A stretch of 32,821 bases of DNA, from NCBI GenBank assembly GCA_022770345.1, contig JALEII010000076.1:1-32821 (forward strand), in the 5' to 3' direction. Within the stretch, counting starts at the first letter, position 1, and every line of letters begins with the position of its first letter. Shown here in pieces: positions 1-9,135 of the stretch. Below the pieces are notes generated by a model, which was not told the origin of the DNA, ran no database searches, and saw only the letters and a program-made list of their open reading frames with translations. This stretch comes from Clostridiales bacterium. Lineage in GTDB: Bacteria > Bacillota > Clostridia > Oscillospirales > Oscillospiraceae. Both the position numbers and the translations under genes were made by a program.

Positions 1-37
1 GGTCCGCTTTCATAGGAAATAATAAGGAGGTAACAAA

Positions 38-2590
38 ATGAAGAAGACACTTGCACTGCTGTTGGTATTGGCCATGGTCGTGGCTGCCTTCGCCGGCTGC
101 TCCAAGAAGCCTGCGGATACCACCACTCCCAGCACCGATTCTACCAAGAGCACTGAACCGTCTACTACCACTCCGGCAGCGGACGCTACCTACACCTATA
201 AGGATTCCGTGAGCACGCTGTGCTCCAACTGGAATCCCCACACCTACGAGACCCAGGATGATTCCTACCTGACCGAGTTCATTCGCACCGGTCTGTACGG
301 ATTCTTCTACAACGATGCTTCTCATCCCATTGAAGGCACCGAGGACTACGCCGGCTACGTGATCGTTCCTGAGATGGCCGAGAGCGACCCTGTGGACGTG
401 ACCGAGCAGGTTAAGGCCGAGCATCCCGAGTTCAACATCCCCGAGAGCGCTACCGCAGGTTATGCTTACACCATCGACCTGAACAAGAACGCTTGCTGGG
501 AGGACGGCACCCCCATCACCGCCGATGACTACGTTGAGTCCATGAAGCGGCTGCTGGATCCGACCCTGCTGAACTACCGCGCTACTGACTACTATTCCGG
601 CGCCATGTGCATCGCCGGTGCTGAGGCTTATGCCAAGGGCGGCACCACCACCTATGAGTACAACACCTATGGTATCGATGAGCTGACTCTGGGCGAGGAC
701 GGCCAGTATGTGGATCCCGACGGCAAGAAGGTTTTCATTGCCGTGAACGTGACCTGCAAGCAGCTGGACGGCGACCTGCTGGGCGAGTACATCGAAGAAT
801 ATGGCGACCAGTACTTCGACACCAGCAAGTGGGAGACCATTGCCAATGCCACCACCGAGGACGGCGTGGCCCCTCTGACCGAGGAGACTCTGGATGCTCT
901 GACCACCACCATCACCGGCAATCCGGCCTGGGGTGAGCAGGACGGCACCACTCTGCCCGACTACCTGGTCTACGCAAACGAGTGGGCTGTGACTGATTAC
1001 AGCACCGTCGGCTGCTACAAGACCGGTGACTATCAGATCACCCTGGTTCTGGGCAAGGCTCTGGCCGGCTTCAACCTGTTCTACAACCTGTCCAGCAACT
1101 GGCTGGTCAAGACCGACCTGTACGATTCCTGCATCACCGAGACCAACGGTGTCAAGACCAGCAACTACAACACCAGCGTTGAGACCACCGTGTCCTATGG
1201 CCCCTACAAGCTGACCTCCTTCCAGAGCGGCAAGGCTCTGAGCCTGGAGAAGAACGACAAGTGGTACGGCTACACCGACGGCAAGCACACCTATGTGGAT
1301 CCCGCCGACGGCCAGACCTACGACATGTACCAGACCACCAACATCACCTGCGAGGAGGTCGCTGAGGCTTCCACCCAGAAGATGATGTTCCTGAAGGGCG
1401 AGCTGGCTACCTACGGCCTGCAGGCTGATGATTTCGCCACCTACCGTCAGTCCGAGTACAACCACGTTGTGCCCTCTGAGACCATCTTCTTCCTGATCCT
1501 GAACGGCAACATGGACGTTCTCAACGAACGTGAGGCTGCTTCCGACTTCGATCAGAACACCACCGACCTGCAGACCATGACCCTGCAGTCCTTCCGGAAG
1601 GCTATGGCAGTTTCCTTCGATAAGGAACTGTTTGCCGCTACCATTTCCCCGGCTCGTTCCGGCGGCTACGGCATCATCGGCACCACCTATGTGTACGATC
1701 CCGAGACCGGTGCTACCTACCGCTCCACCGAGCAGGCCAAGAAGGTCCTGTGCGACTTCTACTCCGTGGATACCAGCAAGTTCGCTTCTCTGGACGATGC
1801 CGTTGCTTCCATCACCGGCTATGATCCCGAGGAAGCTAAGGAGCTGTTCACCGAGGCCTACAAGGAGGCAATCGAGGCCGGTTACATCACCGATAGCAAT
1901 GGTGACGGTATCTCCGACCAGACTGTGACCATCGTTTACACCCTGTCCGCTGATAATGACTTCATCACCAAGACTCTGGATTACCTGAACGAGAAGCTGG
2001 CTGAGGTCACTGCCGGCACTCCCTTCGATGGCAAGATCATGTTCACCAAGTCCCCGGCTTACGGCAACGACTGGAGCACCATGTTGAAGAGCGGTATGTC
2101 CGATACTTGCCTGGCTGGCTGGAACGGCTCCAAGTTCGATCCGTTCGGCCTGTCCGACCTGTATGTGAACCCCTCTTACCAGTATGATGCCGGCTGGTTC
2201 GATGCTACCACTGTGGATCTGACCCTGACTGTGCCTGTTGACGGCAAGGATACCGAGCTGACCATGAACATGAGAGAATGGTCCGACGCTCTGAACGGCG
2301 CTACCGTTACCGTGGACGGCACCGACTACTGCTTCGGCGAAGGCATTGCCGATGTGGAAACCCGTCTGACCATCCTGGCTGGCATCGAGGGCAAGGTTCT
2401 GGAGACCTACGACTACCTGCCCATGCTGCAGAACGCCGGCCAGCAGCTGCTGTCCCAGCAGATGTTCTACGTCACCGACGAGTACAACGCAATGTTGGGC
2501 TACGGTGGACTGGCTTACACGAAGTATAACTACACCGATGCTGAGTGGACTGCTTATGTCGCTGAGCAGGGTGGCGAGCTGAAGTACTAA
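38..2590 (+). CDS. oppA: OppA-like extracellular solute-binding lipoprotein (family 5)
   Basis: Predicted substrate-binding lipoprotein of a peptide/nickel-type ABC importer, held on the outer face of the membrane. A signal peptide ends in a lipobox, AFAGC, with the lipidated Cys at residue 21. A Ser/Thr/Pro-rich linker runs to about residue 50. The stretch around residues 148-173, with WEDGTPITADDY, matches the hallmark of SBP family 5 proteins. At 850 residues it is much longer than the usual 500-600. A DxNxDGxxD calcium-loop-like motif lies at residues 619-627. The start is fixed by AAGGAGGT at 24-31, six bases before the ATG. The promoter lies outside the window. It heads an operon with two permeases and two ATPases. 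The family call is firm; the peptide substrate is inferred from the class and could be another solute. Confidence 0.9.
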   Translation: MKKTLALLLVLAMVVAAFAGCSKKPADTTTPSTDSTKSTEPSTTTPAADATYTYKDSVSTLCSNWNPHTYETQDDSYLTEFIRTGLYGFFYNDASHPIEGTEDYAGYVIVPEMAESDPVDVTEQVKAEHPEFNIPESATAGYAYTIDLNKNACWEDGTPITADDYVESMKRLLDPTLLNYRATDYYSGAMCIAGAEAYAKGGTTTYEYNTYGIDELTLGEDGQYVDPDGKKVFIAVNVTCKQLDGDLLGEYIEEYGDQYFDTSKWETIANATTEDGVAPLTEETLDALTTTITGNPAWGEQDGTTLPDYLVYANEWAVTDYSTVGCYKTGDYQITLVLGKALAGFNLFYNLSSNWLVKTDLYDSCITETNGVKTSNYNTSVETTVSYGPYKLTSFQSGKALSLEKNDKWYGYTDGKHTYVDPADGQTYDMYQTTNITCEEVAEASTQKMMFLKGELATYGLQADDFATYRQSEYNHVVPSETIFFLILNGNMDVLNEREAASDFDQNTTDLQTMTLQSFRKAMAVSFDKELFAATISPARSGGYGIIGTTYVYDPETGATYRSTEQAKKVLCDFYSVDTSKFASLDDAVASITGYDPEEAKELFTEAYKEAIEAGYITDSNGDGISDQTVTIVYTLSADNDFITKTLDYLNEKLAEVTAGTPFDGKIMFTKSPAYGNDWSTMLKSGMSDTCLAGWNGSKFDPFGLSDLYVNPSYQYDAGWFDATTVDLTLTVPVDGKDTELTMNMREWSDALNGATVTVDGTDYCFGEGIADVETRLTILAGIEGKVLETYDYLPMLQNAGQQLLSQQMFYVTDEYNAMLGYGGLAYTKYNYTDAEWTAYVAEQGGELKY

Positions 2591-2621
2591 GCTCTGCCTT
2601 ACGGCAAACAGGATACTTCTG

Positions 2622-2668
2622 AACCGACTCTTAGCGGGGGCCTTCGGGCCCCTGCTATAGTCGGTTTT
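2622..2668 (+). terminator. Hairpin terminator or attenuator after oppA
   Basis: A long stem has outer arms AACCGACT (2622-2629) and AGTCGGTT (2659-2666), middle arms TAGC and GCTA, and an inner GGGGCC/GGCCCC stem closed by a TTCG tetraloop. It ends in four T. It lies between oppA and oppB in one apparent operon, so partial termination would keep the binding protein in excess over the membrane parts. The structure is visible; the role is inferred. Confidence 0.7.
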
Positions 2669-2704
2669 CGGAAAAGAGTTAAATATCGGACATTCTTTCA
2701 TAGT

Positions 2705-2765
2705 ATAGGGAACGGTCTGGACCGTCCCGGCGAAAAATGTCGGAACGGGCGAGACCATTCCCTAT
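2705..2765 (+). other. Long imperfect stem-loop in the oppA-oppB gap
   Basis: Arms ATAGGGAACGGTCT (2705-2718) and AGACCATTCCCTAT (2752-2765) pair over 14 positions with one G-T pair. Inner arms CCGTCCCG (2722-2729) and CGGAACGG (2741-2748) extend the stem. No T-run follows, so it is not an ordinary terminator. It could protect or process the oppBCDF message, or be a small palindromic repeat. The rest of the 239-base gap shows only the oppB ribosome binding site. Confidence 0.6.
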
Positions 2766-2829
2766 TCTGGTACAGGGTGGGTTTCTTCCCCACTGACCCC
2801 CAAAAAATACGAAAACAGGAGGAAGGCAA

Positions 2830-3783
2830 ATGTTAAAGTATACGCTTCAAAGAATCCTCTATATGTTCATTGTCTTCATGATCATCACGCTGATGTGCTT
2901 CGTGCTGATCCGGATGCTGCCGCTGGCCCCTCTGCCCGCAGGCGACCCCCATACGGCCATTGTGGAGGCCCGTCGGGAGGCAATGGGCTATAATAAACCG
3001 TACCTGGAGCAGTTCTGGATGTTCCTGAAAAACGTCGTGACGAAGTTTGACTGGGGCGTCAGCGACAAGCTGTTCCTTGGCCAGGACGTGGTGGACATCT
3101 TTACCCAGAGACTGCCCGCTACCGTCATCGTGAACCTCTACTCCATTATTTTTGCAATCCCCATCGGCATTGCACTGGGCGTGTTTGCCGCATTGAAGAA
3201 AAACACCTGGGTGGATTATCTGATTTCAACCTTGACCATGGTGGTCATATCGGTGCCCAGCTTTGTTTACGCATTCCTGATTCAGTATATTTTCAGCTTT
3301 AAACTGGGCTGGCTGCCGTTCCTGATGAAGTCCGGTACCGACTGGTTCAGCCCGGCTATGTTCGTGAGTATGCTGCCGGCCATTATGTCTCTGGCATTTG
3401 GCACCATCGCAGGCTTTACCCGGACCACCCGTGCAGAGCTGACCGAGGTGCTGACCAGTGAGTTTATGCTGCTGGCTCGAACCAAGGGCCTGACCAAGGC
3501 ACAGGCTACCGTGCGCCATGCCCTGCGGAACTGCTTCGTTGTGGTCGTCCCTGCCATTATTGGTGAGTTCGTCAGCATTTTGGGCGGCTCCCTCATCATC
3601 GAGCGTATTTTCTCCATCCCCGGCGTGGGCCGGCTGACCATTGACGCCATTAACGGTCAGGACTATCCGATTTTCATGCTGACAACCTGCTTCTACACTG
3701 CGATCGGGTTGGCAGCCAGCCTTGTGGTCGATATCAGCTACGGCTTCATCGATCCTCGTATCAGAATGGGGTCGAAAAAATGA
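2830..3783 (+). CDS. oppB: Peptide-type ABC transporter permease OppB
   Basis: Membrane permease that forms the import channel with OppC. The N-terminal helix (residues about 8-30, LYMFIVFMIITLMCFVLIRM) is typical of OppB/DppB. Further membrane segments lie around residues 95-120, 135-155 and 175-195. The cytoplasmic coupling loop, which contacts the ATPases, is seen as LARTKGLTKAQATVRHALRN near residues 216-235. The family motif IIERIFSIPGVG follows. Length, 317 residues, is normal, unlike its partners. An AGGAGGAAGG sequence just before the ATG supports the start. The stop overlaps the oppC start by four bases (ATGA), so the two are translationally coupled. Confidence 0.92.
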   Translation: MLKYTLQRILYMFIVFMIITLMCFVLIRMLPLAPLPAGDPHTAIVEARREAMGYNKPYLEQFWMFLKNVVTKFDWGVSDKLFLGQDVVDIFTQRLPATVIVNLYSIIFAIPIGIALGVFAALKKNTWVDYLISTLTMVVISVPSFVYAFLIQYIFSFKLGWLPFLMKSGTDWFSPAMFVSMLPAIMSLAFGTIAGFTRTTRAELTEVLTSEFMLLARTKGLTKAQATVRHALRNCFVVVVPAIIGEFVSILGGSLIIERIFSIPGVGRLTIDAINGQDYPIFMLTTCFYTAIGLAASLVVDISYGFIDPRIRMGSKK

Positions 3784-5315
3784 GTATGAATAACGAATTT
3801 GAGCATATCCCCCAGGAAAAATTCCAGTTCGTACAGATGGACGCCCATCTCCACGATCAGAGACTGGAAACCAAGTCCCGCACCTTCATGCAGGACGCCA
3901 TGCGCCGCTTTGCCAAGAACAAGTCCTCTGTGGTCGCCACCTGGATCCTGGCATTTCTGGTGCTGTTCTCCATCGTTTCCCCGATGCTGTCCATGTACAA
4001 CATCAACGACAAGGATAAGCTCTATATCAACTATCCTTCCTATGTGCCTTCCATTGCCAAGCTGGGCTTGGGAATTATGGACGGTGCCAAGGTCCACTCC
4101 AGCCAGAACGATGCTTCCATGGACTATTGGGCCGGTATCGCACAGGAGACCGGCATGGACCCGGCCCTACGTGTGGTAGGCGAGCATGTGACGCAGGTCA
4201 AATACCGTGGCCAGATGGTGGACCGGAAAACCTACGACCTGGAAGTGAATCGTTACTACGAGCTGGGCGTTGTGTACCGTGTGTTCTCCTACGCCGAGTT
4301 TGAAAAGATTCAGGCCTGGCAGGACGAGACCGGTATTCAGGTCATTTACCCCTATGTGGACCCCGCCGACATCAATGGCATCACCGATAACCCCAATATC
4401 TGGTATGAGGTGGATGGAAAGGGCGCAGCCCAGAAGGATAAGGACGGAAATTTCGTTCCGGTTTACTCCACCAATAAGGCCATCGAGGGCGCGGAGTATC
4501 ACTCCCTGCGGGTTGAAGGCGACGACGGCAGCTATATCTACTCCACTGCCAAGTCCGGCGCCGTGCAGGCCCGTGTGTGCTATTACAACTACTATATTTA
4601 CCTGAACGGCCATGAGCCCACCTATATTTTCGGTACAAACTCCATGGGCCAGGATCTGTTCTGCGGCGTCGGTATCGGCGCACGATTCTCTCTGATCTTC
4701 GCCATCATCGTTTCCGCCATCAACCTGACCATCGGTGCCATTTACGGTGCTATCCAGGGCTACTACGGCGGCAAGATCGACCTGTATATGGACCGTATCT
4801 CTGATATTCTGTCCGGTATTCCCTTCGTAGTCGTGATCACGCTGTTCCAGCGGCACCTTTCCCAGAAGGTGGGCATCGTTCCGTCGTTCCTGTTCGCCTT
4901 TGTGCTGACAGGCTGGATCGGCATGGCTGCGCTGACCCGGAAACAGTTCTACCGCTTCAAGAGTCAGGAATTTGTGATGGCTGCCCGGACCCTGGGCGCA
5001 TCCGACGGCCGGCTGATGTTCCGGCACGTCTTCCCCAATGCCATCGGTACCATCATCACCTCCTGCGCCCTGGTCATTCCCAACGTGATCCGTTCTGAGA
5101 CGACCATCACCTACCTGGGAATTGTGGACCTGTCTTCCTTTGCAGGTACCACCATCGGTACGCTGCTTTCTCAGGGCAACGCCGCTGTGACCACTGCACC
5201 CCACACGCTGCTCTGGCCCAGCCTGTTCCTGAGCCTGCTGATGATCTCCTTTAACCTGTTTGGCAACGGCCTGCGGGATGCCTTCAACCCGACTACCAGA
5301 GGGGAGGATGACTAA
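3780..5315 (+). CDS. oppC: Peptide-type ABC transporter permease OppC with enlarged external domain
   Basis: Second membrane permease of the importer. A cytoplasmic N-terminal tail of about 50 residues is followed by one membrane helix (residues about 51-70). The usual OppC signature GTDxxGRD appears as GTNSMGQD at residues 285-292. The coupling loop AARTLGASDGRLMFRHVFPN is at residues 401-420. Between the first helix and the signature, OppC proteins normally have about 45 residues; here there are about 210, hydrophilic and Tyr/Asp-rich, and predicted to lie outside the cell. Total length is 511 against the usual 300. It overlaps oppB (ATGA) and oppD (TAATG), consistent with tight coupling. 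The permease call is firm; the role of the extra domain is unknown. Confidence 0.9.
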   Translation: MSMNNEFEHIPQEKFQFVQMDAHLHDQRLETKSRTFMQDAMRRFAKNKSSVVATWILAFLVLFSIVSPMLSMYNINDKDKLYINYPSYVPSIAKLGLGIMDGAKVHSSQNDASMDYWAGIAQETGMDPALRVVGEHVTQVKYRGQMVDRKTYDLEVNRYYELGVVYRVFSYAEFEKIQAWQDETGIQVIYPYVDPADINGITDNPNIWYEVDGKGAAQKDKDGNFVPVYSTNKAIEGAEYHSLRVEGDDGSYIYSTAKSGAVQARVCYYNYYIYLNGHEPTYIFGTNSMGQDLFCGVGIGARFSLIFAIIVSAINLTIGAIYGAIQGYYGGKIDLYMDRISDILSGIPFVVVITLFQRHLSQKVGIVPSFLFAFVLTGWIGMAALTRKQFYRFKSQEFVMAARTLGASDGRLMFRHVFPNAIGTIITSCALVIPNVIRSETTITYLGIVDLSSFAGTTIGTLLSQGNAAVTTAPHTLLWPSLFLSLLMISFNLFGNGLRDAFNPTTRGEDD

Positions 5316-7468
5316 TGGAAACGAAACTGCAAGTAAGAGACCTGCGGATCTCCTTCCGTACCAGCAACGGTAAGGTCCAGGCTGTCCGTGGCATCGATTT
5401 CGACCTGGCAAAGGGCGAGACCCTGGCGATCGTGGGCGAGTCCGGCTCCGGTAAGTCCGTGACCTCCAAGGCCATCCTGGGCATCCAGGCGGCCAACGCC
5501 CTCACCGAGTCCGGAGAGATCATTTATGACGGCAAGGACCTCCTGAAAATCTCCGAGGAGGAGTTCCACAAGATCCGCGGCGACAAGATTGCCATGATCT
5601 TCCAGGACCCCATGTCCAGCCTGAACCCCATCGTGAAGATCGGCCGTCAGCTGACTGAGGCCATGATCCTGAAGGGCAAGGCCCGCCAGCGGGAGAGCCG
5701 CAGCAACTTCAACACTTATCTGAAAAGCCTGAGCAACGCCATGGTGGAGGTCCTGGCTAAAAATGACCCCGCCAAGGCGAGCCAGATCAAGACCATGTGC
5801 AAGAACTTCGATAAGTTTGAGTTCAAGCACATTGACCTGGAATCCGCATATTCCGATGCCCATGAGGCCGCTCTGGAGGCACTGGACGATCTGGAAGTGG
5901 AGATTTTTGAGCTGGAAAAGCATTCCACCAAGGATGCAACCGACCGCATCAACGATATTGCCACCCAGGCCAAGGCTTCCATCAATGACTATGTGGTCAA
6001 AGAGGATGCCGACCGGATCAAGACCCTGGCCTCCGGCCTGAACGGCCTGTGGAAAAAAGCCAAGAAGGACCACGAGTATGCGGAAATTCTGAAATCCATG
6101 TACGAAATTCGGGAGATTTTGCAGAAGGCCGTCAGCAAGGATGTGCCCAACTTCTTCCGGATGGGTTACTATGTGACCTTCAGCGGTCAGCCCCTGCCGG
6201 ATCTGCCGGTGGATCAGCTGAATGATTTCCTGCTGAAGTATCTGGACGAGAATTTCATGCTGGAGTTCATTTCCAACGCCAAGGCGGCGCTGGAATACAC
6301 GGCCGGCATCTCCTACGAGAACCTGGCAAAGGCCGTGGAGACTTTGGAAGCGGCGATTCCTGTGTACCAACGGGAGGAGCTGAATAAGAAAGAAGCCTAC
6401 GAAACCTACAAGATGATGCAGGGGGCCGTAATGGCAACCGTGGACCCCCTGAACATCCACAAGGATAGTCTGACCTTTACTTTCGGCTCCAGTGTCAAGA
6501 GTGAGATCGACCGGTACTTCGCTGCCATCGGTCTAAACGTCAAGGCGGAAAAGGCCCACGAGAAGGACCAGAAGAAGTATGACCGTTTGCTGGCCAAGGG
6601 CAAGGTGCCCGATTGGGAAGTGGCTGCCGCAGCCATCATCGATCTGGAACTGGTGAAGAAAAACATCGTTCACCTGATCGAGCGGCTGGCCGAGAACTAC
6701 AAGACCATTCTGGACCAGCGCAGCCAGCGGGATTATCAGGCCCAGACCGTGGAGGTCATCGACTACCTGAAGGCGAACGCTTCCGGCGTTGTGGAGAAGG
6801 TTACCCACCGGGTGGCCAAGCGCCGTGCCATCAAGCTGATGGACGAGGTCGGTATTGCCGAGCCCCATAAGCGTTACAATCAGTATCCCTTCGAGTTCTC
6901 CGGCGGTATGCGCCAGCGTATCGTGATCGCCATCGCTCTGGCGGCGAACCCGGATATCCTGATCTGTGATGAGCCCACCACCGCTCTGGACGTGACTATC
7001 CAGTCCCAGATTCTGGAGCTTATCAACAAGCTGAAGCGGGAGCGTCAGCTGTCCGTGATCTTCATCACCCATGACCTGGGCGTCGTGGCCAACATGGCTG
7101 ACCGTGTTGCCGTTATGTACGCCGGTAAGATCGTGGAATACGGCACTGCCGAGGATATTTTCTATCACGCCGCCCATCCTTATACCTGGGCGCTGATGTC
7201 CTCCATGCCGGATCTGGATACGGATGAAAAGCTGGAAGCCATCCCCGGCACGCCCCCCAACATGATTTATCCCCCCGTGGGCGACGCTTTTGCGCCCCGG
7301 AACAAGTACGCCATGAAGATCGATTTTGAGAAGCAGCCTCCCATGTTCCAGATCAGCGATACCCACTTCGCTGCCACCTGGCTGCTGCATCCCGATGCAC
7401 CCAAGATTGACCCGCCCAAGGCCATCCAGGATCGGATCGCCAGAATGAAGAACAGAACGGAGGCGTGA
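5315..7468 (+). CDS. oppD: Peptide-type ABC transporter ATPase OppD with about 370-residue insertion
   Basis: ATPase that powers the importer with OppF. All catalytic elements are present: Walker A GESGSGKS (41-48), Q-loop Gln97 in [11 protein letters not shown], signature FSGGMRQ (528-534), Walker B ending CDEP (551-554), D-loop ALD (557-559) and switch His586. The C-terminal oligopeptide-transporter extension, with [12 protein letters not shown], is also present. Between residues about 125 and 495, in the helical subdomain between Q-loop and signature, lies an extra segment of about 370 residues (bases 5687-6799). It is mostly charged and helix-prone, with several coiled-coil-like stretches. 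Flanking sequence reads through as a normal OppD, and the frame is open throughout. Length is 717 against about 330. The ATPase call is firm; the insertion is not recognised. Confidence 0.92.
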   Translation: METKLQVRDLRISFRTSNGKVQAVRGIDFDLAKGETLAIVGESGSGKSVTSKAILGIQAANALTESGEIIYDGKDLLKISEEEFHKIRGDKIAMIFQDPMSSLNPIVKIGRQLTEAMILKGKARQRESRSNFNTYLKSLSNAMVEVLAKNDPAKASQIKTMCKNFDKFEFKHIDLESAYSDAHEAALEALDDLEVEIFELEKHSTKDATDRINDIATQAKASINDYVVKEDADRIKTLASGLNGLWKKAKKDHEYAEILKSMYEIREILQKAVSKDVPNFFRMGYYVTFSGQPLPDLPVDQLNDFLLKYLDENFMLEFISNAKAALEYTAGISYENLAKAVETLEAAIPVYQREELNKKEAYETYKMMQGAVMATVDPLNIHKDSLTFTFGSSVKSEIDRYFAAIGLNVKAEKAHEKDQKKYDRLLAKGKVPDWEVAAAAIIDLELVKKNIVHLIERLAENYKTILDQRSQRDYQAQTVEVIDYLKANASGVVEKVTHRVAKRRAIKLMDEVGIAEPHKRYNQYPFEFSGGMRQRIVIAIALAANPDILICDEPTTALDVTIQSQILELINKLKRERQLSVIFITHDLGVVANMADRVAVMYAGKIVEYGTAEDIFYHAAHPYTWALMSSMPDLDTDEKLEAIPGTPPNMIYPPVGDAFAPRNKYAMKIDFEKQPPMFQISDTHFAATWLLHPDAPKIDPPKAIQDRIARMKNRTEA

Positions 7469-7472
7469 GGAC

Positions 7473-8699
7473 ATGGCCAAGAGAAATTTTGACAACGCAG
7501 AGACCTTGCTGAAGGTCGAGCATCTGTGCCAGTATTTTAAGATGGACGGCAGCGAGCTGAAGGCCGTGGACGACGTGAACTTCGAGATCAAGAAGGGCGA
7601 GGTCTTCGGGCTGGTGGGTGAGTCCGGCTGCGGCAAGACGACTACCGGCCGCTCGATCATCAAGCTGTACAACATCACCGGAGGCAACGTGTTCTTCAAG
7701 GGCATTCGAATCGCTGCAGGTAAGCGTGGCTATGAAAATGCCATCGCCAAGGCCAAGGCTGATTACAAGGCTGCCGTGAAGGAGCATCCCGATCAGGAGG
7801 CCCAGCTGAAGGCCGCCATGGAAAAGACCGTCTCCGAGCAGAAGGAAGCCATGAAGTTGGCTATGGAGGAGCAGAAAAGCTGCGACAGGGAATATGCCAA
7901 GCAGCAGACTGCCGCCGTGAAGGCCAAGTATGCGCCCCTGCTGGAGAAGGCCACCGGCGACGAGAAGGCCGCCCTCCAGAGCGAGTACCGCAACGAGCTG
8001 CGCAAGGCCCGGAACGCCAAGCTGGTCACTCAGATCCAGATGATCTTCCAGGACCCCATTGCTTCTCTGGATCCCCGTATGACCGTCCGGGACATCATTG
8101 CTGAGGGCCTTGTCATTCAGGGCGAGCGGAATAAGCAAGCCATTGACGATAAGGTCAATGAGATGCTGGAGCTGGTGGGCTTGGTCCGGGAGCATGCGAC
8201 CCGGTATCCCCACGAATTCTCCGGCGGTCAGCGGCAGCGTATCGGCGTGGCCCGGTCCGTCATTATGAACCCGGAACTGATCATTGCCGACGAGCCTGTG
8301 TCCGCTCTGGACGTTTCCGTGCAGGCTCAGGTCATCAACCTGCTGAACGAGCTGCGGGAAAAGTTTGGCCTGACGATCCTGTTCATCGCCCACGACCTGT
8401 CCGTGGTTAAGTACTTCTCCGACCGCATCGGCGTGATGTACTTCGGCAAAATGGTGGAAATGGCTTCCTCCGATGAGCTGTTTGCCCATCCCTTGCACCC
8501 CTATACCCGTTCTTTGCTTTCCGCTATCCCCCTGCCGGACCCCATTTACGAGAAGTCCCGTCAGCGGATCACCTACAATCCGTTGGCCGAGCATGACTAC
8601 TCCGTGGATAAGCCCAGCTTCCGGGAGATCGTGCCGGGTCACTTCGTCCAGTGCAATGACGAGGAGTTTGCCCGGTATCAGGAAGAAATGAAGAAATGA
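7473..8699 (+). CDS. oppF: Peptide-type ABC transporter ATPase OppF with helical insertion
   Basis: Second ATPase of the importer. Walker A is GESGCGKTT (49-57), Q-loop Gln193 in IFQDPIASLDP, signature FSGGQRQ (249-255), Walker B ending ADEP (272-275) and switch His307. HPYTRSLLSAIP in the C-terminal part is typical of OppF. Residues about 83-184 are an added segment rich in Ala, Lys, Glu and Gln, strongly predicted by eye to be a helical hairpin or coiled coil. It sits before the Q-loop, a different place from the insertion in OppD. A Cys pair typical of OppF iron-sulfur forms is not evident. A GGAGG at 7459-7463 precedes the start. Four bases separate it from the oppD stop. Confidence 0.92.
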   Translation: MAKRNFDNAETLLKVEHLCQYFKMDGSELKAVDDVNFEIKKGEVFGLVGESGCGKTTTGRSIIKLYNITGGNVFFKGIRIAAGKRGYENAIAKAKADYKAAVKEHPDQEAQLKAAMEKTVSEQKEAMKLAMEEQKSCDREYAKQQTAAVKAKYAPLLEKATGDEKAALQSEYRNELRKARNAKLVTQIQMIFQDPIASLDPRMTVRDIIAEGLVIQGERNKQAIDDKVNEMLELVGLVREHATRYPHEFSGGQRQRIGVARSVIMNPELIIADEPVSALDVSVQAQVINLLNELREKFGLTILFIAHDLSVVKYFSDRIGVMYFGKMVEMASSDELFAHPLHPYTRSLLSAIPLPDPIYEKSRQRITYNPLAEHDYSVDKPSFREIVPGHFVQCNDEEFARYQEEMKK

Positions 8700-9091
8700 C
8701 CGAACGGACCAAAAGTATTCTGAAAAGCGGAATTTTCGCCATTGCCGTGGGGGCCCTGGTGTTCTTTACCAACCCCCAGGGCAGTGGAGATCTGTTCCGG
8801 CGGATTTGCGATGCCTTTTTTACGCCCGGCGCCCTGCTGCTGGGTTCTGCGGGGCTGACCTGGTGCCGGAACCGGGGCGCTTTTGATCTGCTGACCTATG
8901 GGATCACGTCGGTGTTCCACACCCATGTGCCCGGTGCCAGCATCGGCCACGCCCGGGACGAAAAGGAAGATTTCCTTACCTATCGGGACCGGAAGGCTGC
9001 ATCCCGCAAGCCGCCCTATGGGACGCTGTGGGTGGGACTGGTCCTGACGGCCCTATCCGTCGTTTTGGTGGTCATTTACGAATTGGTATAA
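8696..9091 (+). CDS. Small membrane protein, DUF3899-like
   Basis: A 131-residue protein with three likely membrane segments (residues about 5-23, 35-55 and 108-129). The middle part, FFTPGALLLGSAGLTW followed by GAFDLLTYGITS, resembles the DUF3899 family of small Firmicute membrane proteins as I recall it. A charged DEKEDFLTYRDRKAA stretch lies between helices two and three. Its ATG overlaps the oppF stop (ATGA), so it is translated with the transporter, and it is the last gene before the terminator. Function is unknown; the context suggests an accessory role for the importer, but simple hitch-hiking is equally possible. Confidence 0.7.
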   Translation: MTERTKSILKSGIFAIAVGALVFFTNPQGSGDLFRRICDAFFTPGALLLGSAGLTWCRNRGAFDLLTYGITSVFHTHVPGASIGHARDEKEDFLTYRDRKAASRKPPYGTLWVGLVLTALSVVLVVIYELV

Positions 9092-9124
9092 AAAAGACCT
9101 GCTGTTTTTCACAGCAGGTCGTTT
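9090..9124. terminator. Bidirectional terminator
   Basis: GACCTGCTGT (9096-9105) and ACAGCAGGTC (9111-9120) form a perfect ten-pair stem with a five-base loop. A-run on the left and GTTT on the right allow use from both sides. It ends the opp operon and the convergent minus-strand gene at 9136-9495. Confidence 0.85.
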
Positions 9125-9135
9125 CGTATCTTCTC

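Noticed and set aside
5315-7468. OppD as a fusion of two separate genes or a frame error
   Set aside because: The extra segment lies inside the ATPase domain, with both halves of the domain intact and in frame, and with no internal start site needed.
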